Shown piece after piece: positions 9,295 to 18,658 of a stretch of DNA of 64,000 bases. The translations under genes were made by a program, and so were the position numbers. Source of the DNA: JANQNX01 sp965601665. GTDB lineage: Bacteria > Pseudomonadota > Gammaproteobacteria > Eutrophobiales > Eutrophobiaceae. How positions within the stretch are numbered: the first letter of the stretch is position 1; each line of letters begins with the position of its first letter. Where the stretch lies: assembly GCA_965601665.1 (NCBI GenBank), contig OZ271833.1, forward strand, positions 1,488,001 to 1,552,000, given 5' to 3'. The notes beneath the pieces are model-generated. The model was given only the letters and a program-made list of their open reading frames with translations, was not told the DNA's origin and made no database searches.

Positions 9295-9645
9295 ATGGCT
9301 GCCATAGTTTACGGAATCAGTAATTGCGACACGGTTAAAAAGGCACGCAAGTGGCTTGATGCCGAGGGTATCACTTACTCATTTCATGATTTTCGCAAAG
9401 ACGGCATCAATGACAAGCTGGTCAAGCGCTTCCTTGATCAGCTTGACCCTGATACGTTGATCAATAAGCGCGGACTTAGCTGGCGTCAACTTACTGATGA
9501 GCAGAAACAACTTGGTAGCACAGCTACAATTGTTAAGCTGCTGGTGGCAACCCCTACCCTGATTAAACGACCGGTTCTTTACACCAGCGGTAAATTCACC
9601 GTTGGCTTCAAACAAGAGCAGTATCAACAGCTGAATTTTGACTAG
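9295..9645 (+). CDS. ArsC-family (YffB-like) reductase
   Basis: A 116-residue thioredoxin-fold protein of the ArsC/Spx/YffB group. The N-terminus reads VYGISNCDTVKKARKWL, with a single CxxxxK-type active cysteine, followed by the HDFRKDGI signature. The YffB subgroup is regularly linked to dapD or dapE, and its physiological role is poorly defined; arsenate reduction should not be assumed. It lies 14 bp after dapD. Its stop overlaps the glmM stop in the tetranucleotide CTAG, so the two genes converge with no spacer. Confidence 0.88.
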   Translation: MAAIVYGISNCDTVKKARKWLDAEGITYSFHDFRKDGINDKLVKRFLDQLDPDTLINKRGLSWRQLTDEQKQLGSTATIVKLLVATPTLIKRPVLYTSGKFTVGFKQEQYQQLNFD

Positions 9646-10988
9646 CGATTGATAATCGTTGCAACGGCTTCCGTTAATTGGGCCACCAACGATTCAACCT
9701 GTTGCTCATTATCACCCTCGACCATGACACGCACCAGCGGCTCGGTACCGGACGGTCTTAATACTACCCTGCCCGACTGACCCAGTGTGTCTTCAACGTC
9801 TTTAACAGCTGCCGAAATTTCAGGATGCTGAGACAAATCAATTTTTTCCTGCAACCTGACGTTACGCATTAATTGAGGAAACTTATACATGCCGGAACGA
9901 AGTTCCTGCAACGATTTTCCGGTTAGGTGGGCAGCCTCCATCACCAGCAAGGCAGCGATAATGCCATCACCGGTTGTTGTCATATTCAGATTGATGATAT
10001 GCCCGGATGTTTCGCCACCAAGTATCAGGTTTTTCTGCTGCATTAATTCAAGTACATAACGATCGCCAACGGCGGCGCGTAACAGCTGCAAGTTGAGTGC
10101 TCCAAGCGCCTTTTCAAGCCCAAGGTTGGACATTACTGTTCCCACGACTGCACCATTTAACTGGCCAGCATGAGCCTGGCTAATGAAGTAAAGAATGTCA
10201 TCACCATCAATCACCTCGCCTTCATTGTCGACCATGATCAACCGATCGCCATCACCATCAAGAGCAATGCCGGCATCAGCTCCTGTTTCCCTGACTTTCT
10301 GTTGCAACTGCGCAGGCGAAGTAGCGCCGCAAGAGTCATTAATATTGATACCGTCAGGCGTATCTGCCAGTGAGATAACTTCAGCACCCATTTCCTCGAA
10401 TACTTTAGGTGCGATGTGGTAGGTAGCACCGTTGGCACAGTCGATTACCAGCTTCATTCCGGAAAAGTCTATGCCGCTGGTCACCTTCGATTTGCAAAAC
10501 TCGATGTAGCGCCGGGGCGCGTCAGTAATACGCCTTGCCTTGCCCAGGAAGCGCGATTCTACCGATTGAATTGACTTGGCGAGTTCAGTTTCGATATCCA
10601 GCTCTGTTTCATCATCGAGCTTCCTGCCGCTGGCAGAAAAAAACTTTATACCGTTATCATAATAGGGATTATGGGATGCACTGATAACAATGCCTGCCTG
10701 GGCACGAGTGCTCTTGGTCAGGAATGCTATCCCGGGGGTCGGCATCGGCCCCAGCAAACGGATATCAACACCCGCGGCCGATAAACCTGCTTCCAGTGCT
10801 GACTCGAACATATACCCCGAGATACGGGTATCCTTACCAATAAGTACGGGGCCACTACCCTGTTTTGCCAATACGCGACCCGCGGCCCAACCAAGTCGCA
10901 TTATAAAGTCAGGATTGATGACTCCGTCACCAACAGTGCCACGTATGCCGTCGGTCCCGAAGTACTGTCGCTGATTCACATTACCCAT
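9642..10988 (-). CDS. glmM: Phosphoglucosamine mutase
   Basis: GlmM converts glucosamine-6-phosphate to glucosamine-1-phosphate for UDP-GlcNAc synthesis. The start of the protein reads QRQYFGTDGIRGT, the phosphoserine loop is GIVISASHNPYYDNG, the metal-binding loop is ALDGDGDRLI, and the sugar-binding GGETSGH and C-terminal phosphate-binding RPSGTEPLVRVMVEG are all present. I chose the ATG at 10988 (448 residues); a TTG three codons upstream is possible. It lies downstream of ftsH, as in E. coli, but folP, normally between them, is absent. Confidence 0.96.
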   Translation of the reverse strand: MGNVNQRQYFGTDGIRGTVGDGVINPDFIMRLGWAAGRVLAKQGSGPVLIGKDTRISGYMFESALEAGLSAAGVDIRLLGPMPTPGIAFLTKSTRAQAGIVISASHNPYYDNGIKFFSASGRKLDDETELDIETELAKSIQSVESRFLGKARRITDAPRRYIEFCKSKVTSGIDFSGMKLVIDCANGATYHIAPKVFEEMGAEVISLADTPDGININDSCGATSPAQLQQKVRETGADAGIALDGDGDRLIMVDNEGEVIDGDDILYFISQAHAGQLNGAVVGTVMSNLGLEKALGALNLQLLRAAVGDRYVLELMQQKNLILGGETSGHIINLNMTTTGDGIIAALLVMEAAHLTGKSLQELRSGMYKFPQLMRNVRLQEKIDLSQHPEISAAVKDVEDTLGQSGRVVLRPSGTEPLVRVMVEGDNEQQVESLVAQLTEAVATIINR

Positions 10989-11025
10989 GATGGGCAATCA
11001 TACTGCAGGGGGAATTAGATATGAA

Positions 11026-11066
11026 GAAAACAGGCCGTAAGCATGAACTGCTTACGGCCTGTTTTC
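11026..11066 (-). terminator. Strong intrinsic terminator after ftsH
   Basis: A perfect 18-bp stem (11026-11043 with 11049-11066, 5-nt loop TGAAC on the plus strand) is followed on the minus strand by a U-rich tail. It begins 15 bp past the ftsH stop and ends before glmM, so it should end the carAB-greA-rlmE-ftsH transcripts and require glmM to have its own promoter or readthrough. Confidence 0.85.
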
Positions 11067-11080
11067 ATGAAAAGTAACTA

Positions 11081-13006
11081 TCAGGCTGGCTTGGCGGGCG
11101 GCTCTCCTGATGGGGCGTCATCGTTGGTCTTGGTTCCAGCCGCTGCAACAGGTGTACCGCCACTTTCATCGTTGGAATCGTCCCAGTTTGAAGGTGGACG
11201 CGGAACATTGCCATTCATAATATCGTCAATTTGATCCGAATCGATAGTCTCATACTTCATTAATGCATCAGCCATCAAGTGGAGTTTATCCATATGTTCG
11301 TTCAGGATGTTATTGGCACGTTCATAGTTTCGATCGATGATGGAACGTATCTCCTCGTCAATCGTATGCGCCGTTTCATCAGAAATGGCCTTATGTTGGG
11401 TAACCGAGTGTCCGAGAAAAACCTCGCCATCATCTTCACTGTAAGTCAATGGACCCAGTTTTTCTGACAGGCCCCATTTGGTCACCATGTTCCTCGCCAA
11501 CTGGGTAGCTCGTTCAATATCATTGGATGCACCGGTGGTCACCTTGTCCTTGCCGAAAATTAATTCTTCAGCAATTCGACCGCCGAACAGGCTTGATAAC
11601 TGGCTCTCCAGTAATTCTCTCGTATAACTGAGACGATCTTCCTCGGGTAAAAACATGGTCACACCAAGAGCGCGACCACGCGGAATAATAGTAACCTTAT
11701 ATACAGGGTCATGAGATGGGACCAGTCTGCCCACAATGGCATGTCCGGCCTCATGATAAGCGGTCAATTTCTTTTCTTCCTCGCCCATCACCATGGATTT
11801 GCGCTCTGCACCCATCATGATCTTATCCTTGGCACGCTCGAAATCATCCATGTCGACCAACTTCTTGTTACCGCGGGCCGCGAACAGCGCCGCTTCATTA
11901 ACGAGGTTGGCCAAATCAGCACCGGAGAAGCCTGGTGTACCCCTGGCCATAATGTTTGGCTTTACATCATCAGCCAGGGCGACCTTACGCATGTGGACTT
12001 TCAAAATTTGCTCTCTGCCGCGAATGTCAGGCAATGGTACCACCACCTGGCGGTCGAAACGTCCTGGCCTCAGCAGGGCCGGATCCAGTACGTCAGGACG
12101 GTTGGTAGCAGCAATGACAATCACTCCTTCGTTACCTTCAAAACCATCCATCTCGACCAGCAGCTGGTTGAGTGTCTGTTCACGCTCGTCATGACCACCG
12201 CCTAGACCCGCACCGCGATGTCGGCCAACGGCATCGATTTCGTCAATAAAAATAATGCAAGGTGCGTGTTTCTTGGCCTGTTCGAACATGTCTCTGACAC
12301 GTGAGGCGCCAACGCCAACAAACATCTCGACAAAGTCTGACCCCGATATTGTAAAGAAAGGCACCTTGGCCTCGCCTGCAATGGCCTTGGCCAAAAGGGT
12401 TTTACCTGTACCTGGTGAACCAACCATCAATACGCCTGAAGGAATCTTGCCACCCAGTTTCTGAAACTTGCCCGGGTCACGCAGGAATTCGACCAGCTCG
12501 GCAACTTCTTCCTTGGCTTCTTCAACACCAGCGACATCGTTAAAAGTCACCTTAACCTGATCTTCGCTCAGCATACGTGCGCGACTTTTACCAAATGACA
12601 GTGCACCACGACCGCTACCGCCACCCTGCATCTGGCGCATAAAATAAATCCAGATACCAAGCAACAGCAGGATTGGGAACCAGGAAATTAATGCGTGTGC
12701 CCAGAACGAATTACGATTGGGCTCCATACCTTTAATTTCGACATTATTGTTCAACAATGTACCGATTAAGGCCTCGTTGTTGGTTTCGGGACTGTAAGTT
12801 GTAAAACGCCCGCCGTCAGCAAACCGACCCGTAATCGAATTGCCTTCAATGTTAACTGAAACGACCCGACCCGTTTTAACATCCAACACAAATTGAGAGT
12901 AAGGCACCTCGCCAGACATTGCGGGGTTACCAAAATTCTTGAAAACCATCATCAGTACCAGGGCAATGATGACCCAAAGCACCAGATTTTTCGCCATATC
13001 GTTCAA
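11081..13006 (-). CDS. ftsH: ATP-dependent zinc metalloprotease FtsH
   Basis: A membrane-anchored AAA+ protease that degrades misfolded membrane proteins and short-lived regulators such as LpxC and sigma-32 in enterics. The 641 residues show two N-terminal transmembrane helices flanking a periplasmic domain, then FMRQMQGGG, a Walker A that reads GSPGTGKT, Walker B IIFIDEIDAVG, the SRH region, and the zinc site HEAGH at about 420. The TTG at 13006 has AGAGG eight bases upstream and gives MNDMAKN, parallel to the E. coli MSDMAKN form; an ATG three codons on is the alternative. It is preceded by rlmE and ends at a strong terminator. Confidence 0.97.
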   Translation of the reverse strand: MNDMAKNLVLWVIIALVLMMVFKNFGNPAMSGEVPYSQFVLDVKTGRVVSVNIEGNSITGRFADGGRFTTYSPETNNEALIGTLLNNNVEIKGMEPNRNSFWAHALISWFPILLLLGIWIYFMRQMQGGGSGRGALSFGKSRARMLSEDQVKVTFNDVAGVEEAKEEVAELVEFLRDPGKFQKLGGKIPSGVLMVGSPGTGKTLLAKAIAGEAKVPFFTISGSDFVEMFVGVGASRVRDMFEQAKKHAPCIIFIDEIDAVGRHRGAGLGGGHDEREQTLNQLLVEMDGFEGNEGVIVIAATNRPDVLDPALLRPGRFDRQVVVPLPDIRGREQILKVHMRKVALADDVKPNIMARGTPGFSGADLANLVNEAALFAARGNKKLVDMDDFERAKDKIMMGAERKSMVMGEEEKKLTAYHEAGHAIVGRLVPSHDPVYKVTIIPRGRALGVTMFLPEEDRLSYTRELLESQLSSLFGGRIAEELIFGKDKVTTGASNDIERATQLARNMVTKWGLSEKLGPLTYSEDDGEVFLGHSVTQHKAISDETAHTIDEEIRSIIDRNYERANNILNEHMDKLHLMADALMKYETIDSDQIDDIMNGNVPRPPSNWDDSNDESGGTPVAAAGTKTNDDAPSGEPPAKPA

Positions 13007-13051
13007 GTCAAAAACCTCTTTAAAATCAAAGTAACTACTACAATTTAACCA

Positions 13052-13672
13052 CTATAGCGCATAACAACGCGCCAAAACATAAAATTCACGTGATTTATCG
13101 CGTGAAGCATCAGGTTTTCGAGTCAAAACCTGTTCGAAATGTTCCCGAAGCTGTTGTCTATATTCGCTGGTGCCAGCGCCTTCAAACAGTTTTATCAATA
13201 AATCACCACCAGGTCTCAGTACTTGTTGGCAAAAATCAAGAACCATCTCTGCCAGCGCCATGCTGCGGGCCTGATCAGTATCTCTGATACCTGTTAAATT
13301 GGGGGCCATATCCGAGATTACAAGGTCAACCTGCCTATCTCCCAGCGTGTCGAGTAAAGCCTGCTCTATCGCGTTCTCCGTGAAATCACCCTGTATAAAA
13401 TCTACATGCATAATTGATTCCATCGGCAGCAGATCCAGTGCAATCACCCGCCCGGATGCGCCCGTTTGTTCAGCCGCATACTGCGACCAGCTGCCCGGTG
13501 CCGCGCCCAAATCGACGACACAGGCGCCTGGCTTGAATATCTGGTCTTTCTTGTCGATTTCCTGAAGTTTATATACTGCTCGCGAACGATAGTGGGAGTC
13601 ACGTGCCTGCTTGACATAGACATCGGCGTTTTGTGTCTGCACCCAACGCTTGTTTGGCTTTTTCTTTGTCAT
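13052..13672 (-). CDS. rlmE: 23S rRNA (uridine-2552-2'-O) methyltransferase
   Basis: RlmE (RrmJ/FtsJ) methylates U2552 in the ribosomal A-loop using SAM. The 206-residue protein has SRAVYKL near the N-terminus, the SAM-binding VVDLGAAPGSWSQYA, and the catalytic K-D-K-E residues placed as in the family (VISDMAPNLTG, LLIKLFEG). It sits between greA and ftsH; in E. coli yhbY separates greA from this gene on the opposite strand, and here yhbY is found at 45.8 kb instead. Confidence 0.97.
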   Translation of the reverse strand: MTKKKPNKRWVQTQNADVYVKQARDSHYRSRAVYKLQEIDKKDQIFKPGACVVDLGAAPGSWSQYAAEQTGASGRVIALDLLPMESIMHVDFIQGDFTENAIEQALLDTLGDRQVDLVISDMAPNLTGIRDTDQARSMALAEMVLDFCQQVLRPGGDLLIKLFEGAGTSEYRQQLREHFEQVLTRKPDASRDKSREFYVLARCYAL

Positions 13673-13705
13673 GGTTGCCCTACAGCAAACCAGAAAACTT
13701 GCTAG

Positions 13706-14179
13706 TTAGATGTATTTCACTTCGAGAATTTCGTACTCAATAACGCCGCCCGGGGCATTGACTTCGACAACATCACCTTCTGCCTTGCCGATTAACGCAC
13801 GTGCAATCGGGGAAGTTATCGAAATCTGACTTTGCTTGATATCGGCTTCTTCCTCGCCAACTATTTGGTAGGTTACTTCCTTGTCAGCGTCCAGGTTCAT
13901 CAAGTCAACAGTGGCGCCGAATACAACCCGGCCATCTGCATCCAGTTTGGTCACATCGATAATCTGGGCCTCAGCAAGCGTTGACTCAATGGCATTTATC
14001 CTGCCCTCGGTAAAACTTTGCTGTTCTCGTGCTGCATGGTATTCAGCATTTTCACTCAGGTCACCATGTGCACGTGCTTCGGCAATAGCCCTGGTAATAC
14101 GTGGCCGTTCGACAGTTTTCAATTCATGTAACTGTTTCTTCAGTTTTTCTGCACCTTGTACTGTTAACGGTGTGCTCAT
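13706..14179 (-). CDS. greA: Transcription elongation factor GreA
   Basis: GreA rescues backtracked RNA polymerase by stimulating transcript cleavage. At 157 residues it is the usual size. The N-terminal coiled coil includes the ENAEYHAAREQQ segment with the acidic tip (DLSENAEY), and the C-terminal FKBP-like domain has SPIARALIGKAEGDVVEV. Its ATG overlaps the carB stop (ATGA), so it is translationally coupled to carB, a common gammaproteobacterial arrangement. Confidence 0.97.
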   Translation of the reverse strand: MSTPLTVQGAEKLKKQLHELKTVERPRITRAIAEARAHGDLSENAEYHAAREQQSFTEGRINAIESTLAEAQIIDVTKLDADGRVVFGATVDLMNLDADKEVTYQIVGEEEADIKQSQISITSPIARALIGKAEGDVVEVNAPGGVIEYEILEVKYI

Positions 14180-17100
14180 ACGATATTTCCTTTATGCAGT
14201 TCCTGCAGACTATTAACTGTAATAGTAGCCCGGTTCTTCAATGCTTCAATGGTCGCCATCGCACCTGCCATGGTCGTTGTATAAAAGACGTTATGCTGTA
14301 ACGCAGTTCGTCTTATTGAAAAAGAATCAGCAATCGCTTTCTTGCCTTCAGTGGTATTAACGATGAGATCGATTTCGTCGTTTTTCAGCATATCAACAAT
14401 ATGTGGTTGCCCTTCCCTGACCTTGTTGACACGCTCGCATTCAAGTCCGGCAGCAATCAGAGACTGGCACGTACCATGGGTGGCGCAAAGCGAATAGCCC
14501 ATTTCCGATAAAGACTTTGCAACTACAACGGCTTCTTCCTTGTCACTTTCCTTGACACTGATAAACGCCTTGCCCGACAGTGGAAATGTTTCACCTGCAG
14601 CAAGCTGTCCCTTTGAAAAGGCCTCGCCAAACGATTTGCCCACGCCCATGACTTCACCGGTTGATTTCATTTCCGGCCCAAGTAACGGATCGACACCGGG
14701 AAACTTGATAAACGGAAACACCGACTCTTTTACTGAATAATAGTCCGGCACGGGGATAGCATTAATCCCTTGTAAAGCAAGTGTATTACCCACCATACAA
14801 TTCACTGCTATTTTTGCCACCGGTATACCCGTAGCCTTGGACACAAACGGTACCGTTCTTGATGCTCGCGGATTTACCTCGAGCACATAGATATCGTCAC
14901 CCTGAATCGCAAACTGTGTGTTCATTAATCCAACAACCTTGAGTGCGCGACCCATGGCGCCGACCTGGTCAGCGAGTTTATCGAGCACATCGTCACCAAG
15001 ACTATAAGGCGGTAATGAACAGGCAGAATCACCGGAGTGTACACCGGCCTGTTCAATATGCTCCATGATACCGGCAATGCAGACATCCTTGCCGTCTGAT
15101 ACGGCATCGACATCAACCTCGATGGCATCATCAAGAAAACGATCCAGTAATACCGGTGACTTGTGCGATACCTGTACTGCCTTGTCCATGTAGTTTCGCA
15201 GGTCTTCCTCGTTGTAAACGATCTCCATGGCACGGCCCCCGAGCACGTAAGAAGGTCTCACCACGAGTGGATAACCGATCTCATCGGCCCTGGTAACGGC
15301 TTCATCCAGCGTGCGCGCAGTACGGTTGGGCGGCTGTTTCAAACCCAGGCTATTTAACAAATCCTGGAATCGTTCACGATCCTCGGCCAGGTCAATAGAA
15401 TCGGGCGTGGTACCAATAATCGGTACACCTTCCGCTTCCAGGTCACGGGCCAGTTTTAACGGTGTCTGCCCACCATACTGGACGATAACCCCATAGGGTT
15501 TTTCTATATGAATAATCTCGAGCACATCTTCCAGAGTTAATGGCTCAAAATAGAGTCGGTCGGATGTATCGTAGTCAGTAGAGACCGTTTCCGGGTTACA
15601 GTTAATCATGATGGTTTCATAGCCTGCTTCACGCATGGCAAACGCTGCCTGCACGCAGCAGTAATCAAATTCAATGCCCTGCCCGATACGGTTCGGCCCA
15701 CCGCCAAGCACCATGATTTTCTGATTGGCGGTTGGTTCGGATTCACACTCATCTTCATAAGTCGAATACATATACGCCGTGGTTGATGCAAACTCGGCTG
15801 CGCAGGAATCGACGCGTTTGAATACCGGGCGGATGTTATTACTGATACGCAGTTGACGTATCTCTGCTTCTTCGCTGCCTGTCAATTCGGCGAGACGTTC
15901 GTCAGAAAACCCCTTGCGCTTTAACTGACGTAATCGCTCGTTACCAAGACTATCGATTCCACCCGTTTTAATAGCCTCTTCTTCAATGACGATGTCGTGT
16001 ATCTGCACCAGGAACCAGGGATCAATGCTGCAGATATCAAATACCTGTTCAAGACTAAGACCATGGCGAAAGGCATCGGCCACGTACCATAATCGTTCAC
16101 CGGCTCGCGGCACACGCAGTTCGCGCGCAATAGTTTCTATCGCTGCGGGGTCGTTGGCATCCACCATTTCATTCAGACCGGTCATACCGGTCTCGAGGCC
16201 GCGAATGGCTTTTTGCATCGACTCCTGGAAGGTACGACCAATCGCCATCACTTCGCCCACTGATTTCATCTGCGTGTTCAAGCGAGCATCGGCGTGCGGA
16301 AACTTTTCAAAGGTAAAGCGCGGAATTTTTGTAACGATGTAATCGATACTGGGTTCAAACGAAGCCGGGGTCACGCCACCTGTAATTTCGTTTTCCAGTT
16401 CATCAAGTGTATAACCAACGGCAAGCTTCGCCGCCACCTTGGCAATCGGAAAGCCGGTTGCCTTGGATGCCAGCGCCGACGAACGTGACACGCGTGGATT
16501 CATCTCGATGATGATCAACTCACCGTCTTCGGGATTGACGGCGAACTGCACATTGGAACCGCCGGTATCAACACCAATTTCACGCAGTACGGCCAGTGAT
16601 GCATCGCGCATGACCTGGTACTCCTTATCCGTCAGCGTCTGTGCGGGGGCAATGGTGATCGAATCGCCGGTATGCACACCCATGGGATCCAGGTTTTCTA
16701 TCGAACAGATGATGATGCAGTTATCCTTGTTATCACGCACCACTTCCATCTCATATTCTTTCCAGCCAATGATCGATTTATCGATTTGTATTTCACTGGT
16801 TGGCGATGCATCAATACCGCGTTTACACAGTTCCATGTATTCATCACGGTTGTAGGCAATACCTCCACCAGTACCACCAAGTGTGAATGAGGGTCTGACG
16901 ATGGCAGGGAAGCCAACCTTGTCCATCACGTCGGCCGCTGCTTCCAGGTTATTTACGACTTCTGAATATGGCATAGCCAGCCCGATTTTTTTCATGGCAG
17001 CACGAAAGCGATCGCGATCTTCTGCCTTGTCGATCGCATCCTTGGAAGCACCAATTAATTCAACACCGTATTTCTTCAGTACACCATGCTTATCCAGATC

Positions 17101-17400
17101 AAGCGCGCAGTTGAGTGCGGTTTGTCCTCCCATGGTCGGCAACAGGGCATCCGGTTTTTCCTTGGCAATAATGTGTTCAACAGTCTGCCAGTGCACCGGC
17201 TCTATATACGTTGCATCGGCCATTTCCGGATCGGTCATGATCGTAGCGGGATTTGAATTCACCAGTATTACCCGGTAGCCCTCTTCACGCAGTGCCTTAC
17301 AGGCCTGGGCGCCAGAGTAATCGAATTCACAAGCCTGTCCGATGATAATCGGGCCTGCACCAATAATAAGAATGCTGTTTATATCTGTTCGCTTTGGCAT
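14176..17400 (-). CDS. carB: Carbamoyl-phosphate synthase large subunit
   Basis: The large subunit makes carbamoyl phosphate from bicarbonate, ammonia delivered by CarA, and two ATP, for arginine and pyrimidine synthesis. The 1074 residues contain the two homologous ATP-grasp halves (first from MPKRTDINSILIIGAGPI, second from KIMVLGGGPNRIGQG) and the C-terminal MGS-like allosteric domain (SLCATHGTCQSLIAAG). Five bases separate it from carA, and its stop overlaps the greA start. Confidence 0.98.
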   Translation of the reverse strand: MPKRTDINSILIIGAGPIIIGQACEFDYSGAQACKALREEGYRVILVNSNPATIMTDPEMADATYIEPVHWQTVEHIIAKEKPDALLPTMGGQTALNCALDLDKHGVLKKYGVELIGASKDAIDKAEDRDRFRAAMKKIGLAMPYSEVVNNLEAAADVMDKVGFPAIVRPSFTLGGTGGGIAYNRDEYMELCKRGIDASPTSEIQIDKSIIGWKEYEMEVVRDNKDNCIIICSIENLDPMGVHTGDSITIAPAQTLTDKEYQVMRDASLAVLREIGVDTGGSNVQFAVNPEDGELIIIEMNPRVSRSSALASKATGFPIAKVAAKLAVGYTLDELENEITGGVTPASFEPSIDYIVTKIPRFTFEKFPHADARLNTQMKSVGEVMAIGRTFQESMQKAIRGLETGMTGLNEMVDANDPAAIETIARELRVPRAGERLWYVADAFRHGLSLEQVFDICSIDPWFLVQIHDIVIEEEAIKTGGIDSLGNERLRQLKRKGFSDERLAELTGSEEAEIRQLRISNNIRPVFKRVDSCAAEFASTTAYMYSTYEDECESEPTANQKIMVLGGGPNRIGQGIEFDYCCVQAAFAMREAGYETIMINCNPETVSTDYDTSDRLYFEPLTLEDVLEIIHIEKPYGVIVQYGGQTPLKLARDLEAEGVPIIGTTPDSIDLAEDRERFQDLLNSLGLKQPPNRTARTLDEAVTRADEIGYPLVVRPSYVLGGRAMEIVYNEEDLRNYMDKAVQVSHKSPVLLDRFLDDAIEVDVDAVSDGKDVCIAGIMEHIEQAGVHSGDSACSLPPYSLGDDVLDKLADQVGAMGRALKVVGLMNTQFAIQGDDIYVLEVNPRASRTVPFVSKATGIPVAKIAVNCMVGNTLALQGINAIPVPDYYSVKESVFPFIKFPGVDPLLGPEMKSTGEVMGVGKSFGEAFSKGQLAAGETFPLSGKAFISVKESDKEEAVVVAKSLSEMGYSLCATHGTCQSLIAAGLECERVNKVREGQPHIVDMLKNDEIDLIVNTTEGKKAIADSFSIRRTALQHNVFYTTTMAGAMATIEALKNRATITVNSLQELHKGNIV

Positions 17401-17405
17401 AGGGA

Positions 17406-18539
17406 CTACTGTTTGTAAGCCTGCATGAGTTCTATGAAATGGTCGAACACAGGCTTTAAGTCATGGGGACCAGGGCTGGCCTCGGGATGGCCCTGAAAAC
17501 TGAAAGCTGGTTTGTCCTTGTGATGTATTCCCTGCAAGGAACCATCAAACAATGAATGGTGGGTTGCCTCCAGGGAATCAGGCAATGTTGTTTCATCGAC
17601 GGCAAAGCCATGATTCTGGCTGCTAATCATTACCCTGCCATTCGCTACATCCTTGACCGGGTGGTTAGCACCGTGATGACCAAACTTCATCTTGATGGTT
17701 TTTGCGCCCAGCGCCAGCGCCAATAACTGGTGCCCGAGGCATATGCCGAATACAGGTATACCAGAGTCAACGAACCGTTGGATAGCACTAATCGCGTAGT
17801 CGCATGGGTCCGGATCACCGGGTCCGTTTGACAGAAACACACCGTCCGGTTTTGTGGCAAGCACATCATCAGCCGGTGTTTGCGCAGGGACAACCGTCAG
17901 GTCACAACCAAGATCGGTGAGGATTCGCAAAATATTACGCTTAATACCAAAGTCATAAGCAGTGACCTTGAAGATGTGCTCAACCGGCGGCTTGTTTAAC
18001 CCATGCTCAATGTCCCATGTGCGTTCCTGCCACTGATAGGGCTCGCTGGTGGTAACCTCGCGCGCCAAATCCATACCAACCAGACCCGGAAATTCATTGG
18101 CCATTGCGACAGCCGCTTTTTCATCAATGTTGTTGCCGGCCACGATGCACCCGCGTAAGGCGCCTTTCTCTCGCAGATGCCGGGTAAGTTTACGCGTATC
18201 GATATCAGCAATAGCAACGACGCCGTGCCGCTGCAGGTAATCGTGCAATGGTTCTGTTGAACGCCAGTTACTGGTTATCAGAGGCAGATCGCGAATTACC
18301 AGTCCGCTTACACAAGGGGCAGAGGATTCTTCATCTTCAGTATTGGTACCGGTATTACCAATGTGTGGATGGGTTAACGTTACAATTTGCTTGAAATAAG
18401 AGGGATCGGTCAGTATTTCCTGGTATCCGCTTATTGCCGTATTAAAGACCACCTCGCCTACGGAATCGCCTTCAGCACCTATGCCTGTACCGTGGAACAA
18501 GGTACCGTCTTCCAGGGCTAATAATGCTTTTAAACTCAA
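17406..18539 (-). CDS. carA: Carbamoyl-phosphate synthase small subunit
   Basis: The glutamine amidotransferase subunit that supplies ammonia to CarB. The protein has an N-terminal CPSase small-chain domain and a C-terminal class I GATase with the nucleophile motif GICLGHQ and the His/Glu pair in QGHPEASPGP. I set the start at the TTG at 18539 because GAGG lies about seven bases upstream and MSLKALLALEDG aligns with E. coli CarA; the TTG at 18551 lacks a ribosome binding site. The product is then 377 residues. A promoter and intrinsic terminator precede it (see the leader features). Confidence 0.96.
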   Translation of the reverse strand: MSLKALLALEDGTLFHGTGIGAEGDSVGEVVFNTAISGYQEILTDPSYFKQIVTLTHPHIGNTGTNTEDEESSAPCVSGLVIRDLPLITSNWRSTEPLHDYLQRHGVVAIADIDTRKLTRHLREKGALRGCIVAGNNIDEKAAVAMANEFPGLVGMDLAREVTTSEPYQWQERTWDIEHGLNKPPVEHIFKVTAYDFGIKRNILRILTDLGCDLTVVPAQTPADDVLATKPDGVFLSNGPGDPDPCDYAISAIQRFVDSGIPVFGICLGHQLLALALGAKTIKMKFGHHGANHPVKDVANGRVMISSQNHGFAVDETTLPDSLEATHHSLFDGSLQGIHHKDKPAFSFQGHPEASPGPHDLKPVFDHFIELMQAYKQ

Positions 18540-18562
18540 AATTTGCCTCAAGTGAATAACAT

Positions 18563-18593
18563 AAAAAAAGGAGTGACCTCGAGGGTTACTCCT
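18563..18593 (-). terminator. Putative attenuator hairpin in the carAB leader
   Basis: On the minus strand a 10-bp stem (AGGAGTAACC with GGTCACTCCT, one G-U pair, 5-nt loop) is followed by seven consecutive T. It lies between the predicted carA promoter and the carA start. No minus-strand gene lies upstream that would need terminating, because the neighbouring gene reads the other way. A role as a transcription attenuator for carAB is therefore likely, presumably responding to pyrimidines or arginine; the signal is inferred. Confidence 0.65.
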
Positions 18594-18609
18594 GTTGATT
18601 TATAAAAAA

Positions 18610-18639
18610 AGTATACTGGAACCGAGCGGTAACTGTCCA
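18610..18639 (-). promoter_or_regulatory. Predicted sigma-70 promoter of carAB
   Basis: On the minus strand TGGACA and TATACT are separated by 18 bp. The -10 is followed directly by a T-run (TTTTTT then ATAAATC), so the start site would fall in or next to a U tract. UTP-sensitive promoters of enteric pyrimidine genes (pyrBI, codBA, carAB P1) have pyrimidine-rich initial sequences of this kind. Position relative to carA and the attenuator is consistent. Confidence 0.6.
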
Positions 18640-18658
18640 TTGAGTGGATCTACAATTA

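Noticed and set aside
9295..9645. Arsenate resistance gene
   Set aside because: The YffB-like sequence and dapD linkage argue against a role in arsenic detoxification; no ars operon is nearby.
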